Origin: Bog-473 sp963807675
GTDB taxonomy: Bacteria; Actinomycetota; Acidimicrobiia; Acidimicrobiales; RAAP-2
Assembly (NCBI GenBank): GCA_963807675.1
Contig: CAWECP010000002.1
Span: 1 to 64,000 of the forward strand
Direction: 5' to 3'
DNA: 64,000 bases
Shown here: positions 1 to 9,729 of the stretch, one piece after another
Numbering within the stretch: position 1 is the first letter of the stretch
Layout: each line of letters starts with the position of its first letter
The notes under the pieces: generated by a model
Database searches by the model: none
What the model saw: only the letters and a program-made list of their open reading frames with translations
What the model was told of the DNA's origin: nothing
Program-made: the position numbers and the translations under genes

Positions 1-2
1 GA

Positions 3-77
3 GCCGCCATGGACCAGATCTCTCTCCAGGAGCACCAAGTCGGCCGGTACCTGGAGGCCGGGAAGCGATGTCAGTGA
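3..77 (+). CDS. possible C-terminal tail of an upstream gene
   Basis: An open frame enters from the left edge and ends at a TGA at 75-77, giving about 24 residues with a plausible helical, charged tail. There is no homology I can name. It could equally be a chance open frame. The 120 bases that follow, up to the next start, show no clear gene. Confidence 0.15.
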   Translation, partial: AAMDQISLQEHQVGRYLEAGKRCQ

Positions 78-196
78 CGCGCCGTTCGGGTGTCCGTTTT
101 GGCTTTGCGTGCTTAGGATGAGAGCCCTTGTGAAAGAACTGGTGTTAAGAAGGTCGAGGGAACTGGAGTCTTCGAGTTGATAGGCGGGGGAATCCG

Positions 197-978
197 GTGC
201 TTAGAGATCAGACCCTCGAAGCTCTCGTCCAAGGAGCAAAGACAGGACAGCAAAAAAGTTCCCTCGACATCGGGCGAGATACGTCAATCACTGTCGCAGG
301 CAGCGCTCAAGAACTCTCTGAAGTAATGGGCTCAATCGAACCGGACGAGCCCCTTAGTGACGATTTGTACGAGAGCTATGAAGGGCTTCGGGAGGACGAT
401 ATTTTCACTGATATCGGGCCCATCAATACTGGAATAGTGGTGAATGGGGCGTCGTGGGGGTGGATTCCAACTCGGACCGAGCCGCTAGCGTTTGCCCTGG
501 TACTCATCGTCGACAACCCGAGGGATGTTGTCGCCTTCAGCGCCTGGCAGTCCGAGAGCATGACCGGCGCTGTCGAGAACTGGAGCGTTCGCCTCTACGG
601 CGATGTAGCGGTCCTCTGTCACGAGGCCGACGAAAGCGAACCAGAGGCCACTTACATCGAGCCGTATTACTTCCTGCCCGACTCTGACGAAATGCTCGCA
701 CTCGTGACGGGTACTGGACCGGCGACTCCTATTACCCCGACACGCCATGTCCCGTGTGCGCCGAAGAAGGCAAGAACTGGATGGGGGGGTGGATTTTCAC
801 CTTCCGTACGGATGGCTCGTTTTCGGAGGAGGAAATCGGACGTGCCATGGCAACAGTTTGGAAACCGTGTACCGATCACGCCAAGAGCACCGTCACGATC
901 CGCGACGACAGCGGTGACACCTGGCGCTGGACCGGCGACCGGTGGGCGCCCGCTCCAGCCAACGGTGAGGATCATTAG
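197..978 (+). CDS. hypothetical protein, interrupted by one frame change
   Basis: The GTG start at 197 follows a purine-rich stretch (GGCGGGGG at 183-190). The first frame reads sensibly to about 700, as an acidic protein with hydrophobic beta-like segments. The second frame then continues from about 700 to the TGA at 976-978 and contains a CPVC pair followed by a Trp-rich tail (TWRWTGDRWAP). Joining the two frames gives one protein of about 260 residues, and the unjoined continuation of the first frame looks like Arg/Ser-rich noise. I do not recognise the family. The single Cys pair could bind metal or be structural. A one- or two-base indel near 700 is inferred. Confidence 0.4.
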
Positions 979-1137
979 ACGGCAGCTAATACACCACGCA
1001 GCGATGTCTTCGAGGAGAGGGCGATCTTGTCGTACTTCCGTTCTCAGGAGCCCTCCATGCCGTCTGTCAGGCAGGTTGAAGACGAAGACGGTTCGCTGGT
1101 TGTCTGAGCACCTACTGCCGGCGAGGTACAGCGCCCG

Positions 1138-1898
1138 GTGTGGGTACGATGGCCTTTCGCAGGTCGGGATCTCCGTGACGCCCCGGTCGACGTGCTCATT
1201 GTGGACGAGGCAGGACGGCTATTCCTCGCCGACACCTTGGCCGCGTCGATGTCGGCGAGAAACGTCATCGTCCTCGGCGATCCGGTCCAGCTCCACCAGA
1301 TCGCCTTGGCGCTACACGGGAGGCGCAGGTCGGAGGTCATTGAGCACAGACTCGGAGCCGACGGACGATGCCGGCCCCGGTCGAGGCGTCTTCTTGACCG
1401 AGACGAGACGAATGCTCCCCGACGTGCGCCGGTTCATCTCGCATCAGAAGTTGAGATCGTCAGGCTCTGCAACGGAATCCCCACGCCGCCGCGGTCAACG
1501 GCAATCACTGGTGCACCAAGTCGCCGCGTGCAAGAACGTGGCAGGCTTTTGCCCAACTGCCAAGCCACCCCTCTGGAGAGAAATGTCGAACTTCTCGGAC
1601 ACGCGGACGTCTTCCACGGATGGCTTCAACGAGATGGTAGGTCGGTCCGTGTCCTGACCCTCGCGGTTCCTACCCCAGACGGCTACGCCTGGCTCAGAGT
1701 CCTCGGCGGCCTCCGTTTCTTGGCGTCGTATGGAGACCGCCTCCGCGGACACGTCGACGTGCTCCAGGTGGGTACGGCCGCGGTATGGCTGTCCTTCTCC
1801 GCAACGCCCTCCCTCTCGATTCCGACCTCCAACAGCGAGGCGGAACCGACGACACGGACACGACCGGTAGGACCGGTGGAAGTCCAAGGGGAGTGTCT
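1138..1898 (+). pseudogene. remnant of SF1 helicase, TM0106 RecB-like family
   Basis: Residues translated from about 1138-1340 contain VDVLIVDEAGRLFLADTLA and then VIVLGDPVQLHQ. These match the DEAG Walker B and GDPxQL motifs of Dna2/Upf1-like superfamily 1 helicases, in the arrangement I associate with the TM0106 RecB-like nuclease-helicase family. About 60 codons further on, in another frame, lies GVFLTETRRMLPDVRRFISH, which matches that family's TWRMHP motif. No Walker A is visible upstream and no continuous reading frame links the parts. Only a C-terminal helicase fragment survives. It immediately precedes the giant ATPase gene in the same direction, so the two may once have formed an operon. 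Confidence 0.6.
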
Positions 1899-4800
1899 GT
1901 GAACGTGTCGGCCGTACCAAACCCTCGGGCCCAGGAGATACGGGAATTTGAGCGCACGGCGTGTCGAGACTCCGCCACGCCGGCGCCCACTGGCCCTTCG
2001 CTGCGAGTCTCAAGTCGATCAGCGAGGACACCGCGAGGAGTACGAGGGAAAGCGCTCCTCAGCTGATCCAGAATGGCCACGACGCCATCGGGGAAGGTTC
2101 CAACGGACGGATCGAGGTGCTCCTCGACGCTCGCCGACGCCCCGGTCTCTACGTCGCCAACGACGGAGTGCCGTTCCGCTCGACCAACTTCTCAACCATC
2201 ATCGGGTTCGGGTTCTCGGATAGAGGACCAGGCGAGGGCATCGGGAACAAGGGTCTTGGGTTTCGCAGCGTCCTGCAGTTGACTGACCGTCCCGAGGTGT
2301 ACTACGACGTGATCCCGATGACGATAAGGACCGGGAGTTCTCCGGGCAACAACTTCCGGTTCCCGACTGAGGACGAACTGCGTGGGCCTGACCTCGGACG
2401 TGGAGTTGGCCGAGCGGCTTGTCGCCGAGGTCTCGCCGCCTAGATCTCCCGATTCCCGCCGAGGTGGAAGACGCCGAGGGACTCCGCTTCGGCGCCGAAG
2501 GGTTCGCCACGGTCGTCAGGTTACCGTTGCGTGACGAGACCGCCGTTGAGGACGTCCGTCGACAGATCGAGGGCATCGCCGGTGCCGACGCTCCTGTCCT
2601 GTTGTTCCTCGACCGGGTGGCGAATGTAAGCCTCGACATCCGGGCGGACGACGAAGCGACTGGTCCCGTCGTCTTGACCCGAACCGAAGGTCCGACCTCG
2701 CTCGTCGGCGACGACACGCGGGTCGGGAAGTGGATCTCGGCGATCAAGGACGCTACCTGCTGACGAGGTGGACGCCTTCTGATGTCTGAGTGCGACGTGG
2801 TGCGGACTAGCGTGGCGGCACGCCTCATTGACAGACGGTGGCTGGACTGGGACGGAGAGGCCTGGGTGGGCGTGGCGCTGAGGCTGGACGAGGCTCTCGA
2901 AGTGGGCACGGCCTACACCTTCTTGCCCATGGAGGAGGCCTCGCCTCTGGCAGCTCACGTGCACGCGCCCTTCTTCACCAAGCTGGCCCGTCGTGAGGTC
3001 AGCCTGGACGTCCCCCTCAACGCCTTCTTGATGGGCGAGGTCGCAGCTGCGTGTGTCGAACCCGCCAGGGCCTTACGTGAAGGCGGCGACCACGAGTCCG
3101 TCGCTCCACACGTCGTCGACCTCGTGGCCTGGACGTCGCCTCGACACCACTTCCTCGTCCGAGCCTGCGAAGAGATGGGGACCACCCTGACGACCGAAGC
3201 GGTGGTGCCGGTCGCGGGGAAGGCCGCCTGGTCGACCTTAGAAGATGCCTACGCCTGGCCGCGACGTACGGCGGCCCTGTCGGTCGTCTCCGCCGAAGCC
3301 GTCGCGGGTGTGGGCTCTCCAGTCCTCGATCCCAAGGTCGGAGCGGAACGCCAAGCTCGTCTGACGGCGCTTCACAAGGCCGTCCTCGGCATGTCCATGA
3401 CGCCCGGTGCCGAGACCCTCGCCGAGTGGGTCGAGTCGCTGGCTGGAGCGTCGAAGTCGGAAGACATCGACTACGAGGACTGGGCGCGCTTCGACGACGA
3501 CCTCGCGGTCCTCTTCGAGGACAGCTCGGCCGCGGTCCGGCGCTCCGTGGTCGTCGGATCGTCCTCGACGGGGACTCGACTCTACGACGCGCTGTGATGG
3601 GTGGCTCGACCGGAAGGGCGACGACACCCCGTCTTGTTCTTCGCACCGACCGCAGAAGACGACGGCACAGACGCCGGCGCCGCCAGGCTCCCGAAGGACC
3701 TGGAGACACGGATCGTCTACACGAACCCGTCAATACCCTGGACGGTGTCCGAACCCACTCGTCGCCGCCGCCCTGGTCGAGTCTTCCTCGAGTCCAACGG
3801 GCTGGTCCGGGACTACCGCACCGACCGGTTGTTAGAGCTGCTGAGCCACCTGATGAGTGCCCGTCCGAGTCGACGAGTCCAGGTCGCCGCACTCCAGTAC
3901 GGGTACGCGTTGTATCCCACTCTCAACGACTCGCAGCGGTCGTCCCTGACCGAAGTCCCCTTCGCCGTTCCGACGAGTGGTGGTACTCTGGTCGCCGGCA
4001 CGCTCGTCCGCGTTCTCGGGTTCGTGGGGCACGATCGGCGGAGACGAGCTCGAACGTCTAGTCGGCTTCGCCACCGAGGAAACCCCTGGGCTCTCGGCGT
4101 TGGCTGGTCGGACGCTCGCCGCGCCGGCTGACTGGCCGGTCAAGGTCGAGAATCAGAGTCGGTGGGTTGAATTCCCAAGCGCCGTCGGCGTGAATGACGG
4201 CCTCGCGTTGACCCGAGTGGAAGTGGACGCGGACGACGGCAACCGGCTGCAACCGCGTGTTGTCGTGAAGAGGCTGGAACTGCATCCCTCGCTCCAGGAG
4301 GCGTGGGTCGATGACGTCAGTTCGGTGTGGGAGGCGGCGCTCATCCCTACACGCGGTACCGCTTCGCCTCTCCCATGGTGGTGCTGCCTGGAGCACTCGA
4401 GCCGAAGTTCTTGGTAAGCTTGTCAGGAGGTCTACGCCGAGCTGATCTCCCTCGGGCTGGCAACGTGGTCCGACGAGGCCTTCGAGGTTGTGGTCTCACG
4501 GCCGGAACGTCGTGTCGAGCAGCAGGACGTACACGAGTGGCCGACGCCGCTAACCACCTATCTTCGCTCTTGGCGATGGGTTCCTGTCGAAGACGACGTC
4601 GGGGACCACACGACCTTCGTGCGCCCCGCCGAGGCGTGGTTTTCGGAGGTGGGACAACTGCCCCGCTTCGTCCCGAACGTGCAGCCTGCCGTTCGCAGAC
4701 ACTCCCGCGGCGGTCCCGTTCTCGACCGGATTAAGGACCTCGGAGCGCGGAATGGGACGACCCCTCATACTGCGGGGCTGTGCTCCAGGCGCTCGCGGCA

Positions 4801-7180
4801 CTGATTGACCGGGGCGCCGTCGCCCCTCAAGACATCGCCTCGTTCAAGAAGCAGTGCCGGCAGGGCTGGGCCCATCTCCTGGAAAACCCGAGGCGGTGGC
4901 CGTGGGGGGAGGACGAGACTCCGACCGTCGTCGTCACCGAGGGCGGACTCATGCGTGAACTCACGCTGGAGTCGGAGGTGACCCTCGTCGTCCCAGACGA
5001 CGACGATCGGACGAAGCAGGCCCTCATCGGACTGACTACGTGCCCGGTGCTGGTCGCGGACCCCGAATCCGGTCGAGAGCTGACCGAGTTGCTCCGCCAG
5101 CACGGCGTCGAGGTCATGCCTAGCTCCGACGTCTCTGTCGAGGTCTACGGAGACGACGAACTGATCGTCGCGGACCCTGACCACCCGGCGCTATTAACAG
5201 AAGACTGCCAGTGGATCGCCGTCGTCGTGGCGCTCGCCGCGGAACTTAAGTCCGGTTCCTTCGTGCGTCACACGGAGCAAAGCATCCGCCAGGTCCTCGA
5301 CCGTCTGCGGTCGATCAGAATCGTTCGCGCCCAAGACGTCCGCATCCTCGTGGGCGACGAGGAGATGGCCCCGCCGAGCCAAACGACGAGCCTTCCGATC
5401 GAGGACGAAGGCGCTCCCACCGTGGTCGTGTGGGCCAACGACGGAACCGTATTCGACCAGCTAGAACGAAGTGCGGATTCGGTCGCCTACCTCGTCAACC
5501 AGACGCATCTGGCTCCCGTACTCCAACTTGCCTTCACGCGCCTCGGTCAGGTCTGCCCTTCGCCGTCGGTGCTTGTCGGCGACGACATGCTGGCCCACGC
5601 CCTCCAGGTGAGCGAGGAACAGGTCAGAGAGACTCGTGCCGACCTTCGTGGGCCGATCGTCGGACTCCTCGACCGAGTTCGTGCACCCGTGGCCGACGAC
5701 GGCGACGACGACGTACTCGCCACGTTCGACTCGAAAGCGCACGACGCCAGCAGCGAGGCCGAGGTTGTCGTCGTCCTCGAGTCGATGCAGGGATCGCTTC
5801 CGTTCCCTGCATCGGAGCTTGTCATCCATTGCCGGGAGAACGGCAACCTCGCTGAGTTGCGCGACGCCGGTCGGACTCGACTTCATCGTCTTCAACGAGG
5901 TCCTGGCGAGGCTCGACCCGCCCATAGCTGCTCTTGTCCATCCGGAGCGGCACGAGCAGGCGATGGCCAGGTTCATCGAGATCCACCAGGTCGCCATCCT
6001 CTCTCGTCTTCGAGAGGCCTATCTCCATCGGGTGTCGGAACGGGGCGACCTCACGCCCTACGGCGAGGCCCGTGCGCACGAGGGACTCGTGCCCGACCCG
6101 GCATGGTTGGACCGCTTCGCCGAGCCTCCCGAGAACCTGCTCGCCGAGAGGGTCGGGACGTGGCTCGCCGGCCATGGGGCGAACCCGGATCTCGACCGAG
6201 AACTGCCATGCCCGAGGTCACGAGCCTGAGGACGGCGAACTTCGGCCGTCTGGACGAGGTAGTGCGAGACGCCGAGCTGCGGCTTCGCGCCTGTGTCGAA
6301 AGCACGGAGGTACCGCTCCACAGGGATGGAGCTCACCTCTGAGCGAAGCTCGGTCCGTCCTGGAGGCCGCCTACCTGGTGGACTTCAATCGACCTCGCGA
6401 CGGACGAGCTACTCGAGCTCGTCACGGACGTGCTCGGCTGGCCCGCCGGCATGCCTCGCATCCTCGATCTCGACGTGCTCGGACTCGACGCATCGGAGCT
6501 GCTCTCAGAGAGGAAGCCGACGTCGAGGATCGTCGACGTCGGCAACACGAACGAACACACCTCGAGGTCGACGGGCACGCTGTCCCCGTTGACCTCGAGA
6601 GTCTCGGACGGCTGGCCGACACCGTGGCGACCAGCGTGACCGAGGAACTTCTCAACCAGTCGGGAGAAACGCTGTTGGTCCCGTAGCCGGCCGCAGCCAG
6701 AGGCGCCCGGGGTCCCAGAGTGGGCGTGGACTGACCTTGGCCCGGCATCCGCGGACGAGCGACGACCAGAAGACGGCGGTCGGACTCGTCGGCGAAGTGG
6801 TAGCCCGAGCGTGGTTGGAACGTCACTACAGCGGCGTAGAATGGCTCTCCGGCTACCGGAACATCGTCGTCGGCGACGAGAGAGGATCCGACCGTCTCGG
6901 CTACGACTTCACGGCGCGGGGTAGATCGCGAACTTTCTACTTCGAGGTAAAAGCACACGTCGGAGAGGTCCGTGACCTCGCCGAATTCGAGCTCGGGGAG
7001 ACCGAGGTGGTCGCAGCACAGCGACACGGCGAGTCGTACCGGATTCTGCTCGTGTGCGCCGCCCTCGACTCGGGATCGAGACAGATTCTTGAACTACCGA
7101 ATCCGTTGTCACGCCGCGGTGCAGGCAGATACACCCTTCTCGGCCGTGGTCTTCGCTATCGGTGCGCATTCGAGCGGTGA
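1899..7180 (+). pseudogene. giant sacsin/NO VEIN-type HATPase protein with C-terminal DUF3883 (NOV_C), heavily frameshifted
   Basis: Successive frames read as pieces of one protein of about 1,750 residues. Near 2060-2290 lie the three GHKL/HATPase nucleotide-binding motifs: LIQNGHDA (N box), VANDGVPF (DxG) and GEGIGNKGLGFRSV (G2). This is the sacsin-type N-terminal ATPase. Long acidic, beta-rich central segments follow (2782-3597, 3601-4000, 4780-5870). The last part, 6737-7180, matches DUF3883/NOV_C: VGEVVARAWLERHY, then DRLGYDFTARG and FYFEVKAHV, a PD-(D/E)xK-like D...ExK pattern. At least 15 frame changes are needed to join them, yet the pieces keep coding character. GTG at 1899 follows AGGGGAG. 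Prokaryotic proteins of this architecture are often found in defence islands; the function here is unproven. Real decay and sequencing indels are both possible. Confidence 0.7.
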
Positions 7181-7486
7181 GCGCGACCGGGACACTAGGG
7201 GGAGGGACTCGTGTGCACCTCGCAGCGTTTAGGAAGTTGCATTTTGAGGGAGGTTCTCAGTCGTGAAGAGAGAAGGCAGAGCTGTTCTTGGAGAACCATT
7301 GCGAACGTCGCCGCAGTGCGGTTCGTCGCGGGAGCCTGGGAGGCGTCAATAGCGCCCGGGCCGTAGCACCCGGGGCGGCCCGGTTGCGAGGCGGGTCATG
7401 CTGGTGTGCGCCGTCTGCCCCGGTGCGTCAGGAGTTCCTTGAGCAGTGCCTACCAACTGGTGTGCGGGGCACTCCAATGAATCTAA

Positions 7487-7501
7487 TGTGATCGAATCAC
7501 A
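7487..7501. promoter_or_regulatory. inverted repeat upstream of AIPR gene (candidate operator)
   Basis: TGTGATCGAATCACA is a perfect inverted repeat with 6-base arms and a 3-base centre, ending 23 bases before the GTG at 7525. An outer pair, GAATC at 7479-7483 and GATTC at 7504-7508, extends the symmetry imperfectly. It resembles a CRP-type half-site pair, but the spacing is one base short of that consensus. The rest of 7181-7524 contains no convincing gene. Confidence 0.4.
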
Positions 7502-7524
7502 CGGATTCGGATGTGAGGTGACTT

Positions 7525-9083
7525 GTGCCCGCCAAAGCGTTGGATGCGAAATTCCACGAGTTGCGCCAAGAGATCGCCGAGCTTCAATCCCGACACCCCA
7601 AACTCCTCGGTGACGAGGCATTTCTCGCATGGTTCATCCGCGGTACTTGGTCGGCAAAGAAGAAGAAGCCGTCTCCGCTCTCACCGGTGGCTCGAATGAC
7701 AAGGGCCTTGATGCCGTGGTCATAGACGATCATGCAAAGCATGTCTTCCTCATTCAATCGAAGTTTCGACAGAAGCTCTTGACCGCGACGGAGACCAGGG
7801 CCGACGTTCTCGAGTTTGCCGACCTGGCACGCGTCCTATTCGGGGATTCTGCGACTTTCACGGCTTTCACTAAAGACATGGACTCTCTTGCCGCCGACCG
7901 TCTACGACAAGCTCGGGAGCGCTGTACGAAGCGGGGTACGAGGTCGTGCTTTACTACGTCACGACGGGCAAGTGCAGCGCGCCCTCTGGTTCAAGCGGCA
8001 CAGCAACACGTCAAGAAGGCAACGGGTCATCCATCATTCTTCCTCTTCGACGGGCGGCGCATTATCAACATCCTTGATGACTACCTCGACGGTGTTGCTC
8101 CCCCTATACCCTGGGTCGAACTACCGGTGGACGTCACACAAGGATCGTCCGCAGGGATCGTGTGGCGATTTGATCAGACGGCGCAGATCGAGTCATGGGT
8201 GTTTGTGGCGAATGGGCACGACATTGGTCAACTGTTTCATCGAGCTGGAGTTCGTATTTTCGCCAGGAATGTTCGCGGCTATCTCGGGCTTACAGATATC
8301 AACCGAGCGATCACTAACACTCTCGCCTCCGAACCGGAACACTTTCTGTACTTCAACAACGGGGTAACCATCGTGTGCGACGACGCCGAGAAGGTTGAGA
8401 CCAAGGGAAGATCAGTAGTTCGCATCGACAATCCACAGATCATCAACGGACAGCAGACTACACGGGCACTCGCTGGGGATTTGAAGGCGGCGAGCAAAGC
8501 ACGCGTACTGGTGCGGGTGATCCGCATACCGCGCAACAGTGACGATGCTGATGACGGCTTCGAGCAGCTGGTCTCTCAGATCGTCGAGGCCACAAACTGG
8601 CAGAACCAGATCAAAGCTTCTGATTTGATGTCGAACGATAGGCGTCAGATCGCAATCGAGCGAGAGCTTCGAAAGCGGGGCTACCAATATCTCCGAAAGC
8701 GTCAGACGAAGCGGGAGGCTCACCTCGCCGCCGGTACGAAAGCCCGGCTTATCGTGAAGAAGGAAGAGCTTGCATTGGCTGTGGCCGCCTGTGAACTTGA
8801 CCCAGTTGTTGCGCGAAGCGGGAAAGAACGCCTTTTCGAGGAGCGTTACTACAAGACGGTCTTCCCAGGTGAGGATGCTAACTACTACTTGATCCGGTAC
8901 TGGCTATGGAAGCGAGTCAGCTTCCACGCTCGAGGAAGCTCCGAGAGGGCGTATTCGCGGTGGGTGGCGATCCACTTTCTTTGGAGCGAGGTTGGATTCG
9001 ACCTCCGCAAGAACAGTCGCGGTTCATCAGGGCCTGCGAGAGCCCAAGGGCTCCAGGAGATGCCGCCGGAATTCGCGAATTGA
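7525..9083 (+). CDS. AIPR family (abortive infection) protein with N-terminal nuclease-like segment, frameshifted near 5' end
   Basis: The GTG start at 7525 is preceded by GAGGTGA. The first segment (7525-7645) must be joined to the next frame near 7645, and two compensating shifts occur near 7915 and 7985; from there to the stop the frame is clean. The N-terminal part contains GGSNDKGLDAVVID followed by FLIQSKFRQ, the D...QxK pattern of PD-(D/E)xK/Mrr-like nucleases. The C-terminal part has the AIPR (PF10592) core: FARNVRGYLG, FLYFNNGVTIVCD and IDNPQIINGQQTTRAL. AIPR proteins are associated with phage abortive infection. The gene follows the giant ATPase by 344 bases and probably has its own promoter. 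The family call is firm; biochemical activity is inferred. Confidence 0.8.
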
Positions 9084-9130
9084 CCGAATGATCGAGCGAT
9101 CAATCTTGGCTGCAATCAGGTTCTTCCGCA

Positions 9131-9299
9131 ATGAACATGGAAAGCATGGAAATCCGGTGGACGTTTCTGGGTTCTTCAACCGACAAGGACGACATCGCGA
9201 ATTCAGAAGTTCTGGGTCAGCGCCGGGAATCCCCACAGATCGATCTTTGAAAACGCCGCGGATCGATTTGCTTCCCACCTTCGCGAGCTTCGTGACTAG
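9131..9299 (+). CDS. small hypothetical protein after AIPR, one frame change
   Basis: From ATG 9131 one frame reads MNMESMEIRWTFLG and on to about 9205. The next frame then reads FWVSAGNPHRSIFENAADR and ends at TAG 9297-9299. Each half looks protein-like and the two join into about 55 residues. The gene begins 47 bases after the AIPR stop, so it may be a small partner of AIPR or a fragment of a lost gene. No family is recognised. Confidence 0.25.
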
Positions 9300-9729
9300 G
9301 GGCAGTTCCAGCCCAATAAGACCAAGCGACCTCCGCTAAGTTCAATCGGAGGATCACGATTGCATCGAAGTTCCTAAGGGAGTGAATGGGGCGGCACTAA
9401 GGGTCGCGATCGCTCACTTTCGTTCAAGGGCGCAAGAGGCAGCGAGGTTGGGACCTTCTCACGCCGGGTCATAAGGCGAAAGTGCGCTTTTTTGAGAACC
9501 GTCGTGAGAACCATAGGGCTATGAAAGGCTGGAAATGGCTGTCATTATGTGTCATATGGCGGCCACTTCACAGCAGCCATTAGTCCAGTTCAGAGGCCAT
9601 AAATGGCACCTGTAGACAACCTCTGTCACCGCTCGTCATTTGACCAAATAGGCGCTACGGATCAGAAGGTCGGGGTTGCCCGGCGACGCTCTTCGGGCCA
9701 GGGCCGTTGACAGACCCAACTCGTGTTGG
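9300..9729. other. intergenic stretch at right edge of the accessory island
   Basis: No gene is supportable in these 430 bases. The stretch is visibly more AT-rich than its right flank (for example ATGGCTGTCATTATGTGTCATATGG around 9535-9560, within which only short motifs repeat). It separates the defence-like genes from ordinary chromosomal genes. I found no integrase, tRNA or paired direct repeat that would mark an attachment site. Confidence 0.3.

Noticed and set aside
9421..9729. tRNA or attachment-site remnant in the AT-richer gap
   Set aside because: No cloverleaf could be drawn and no repeated core sequence was found on the other side of the island.
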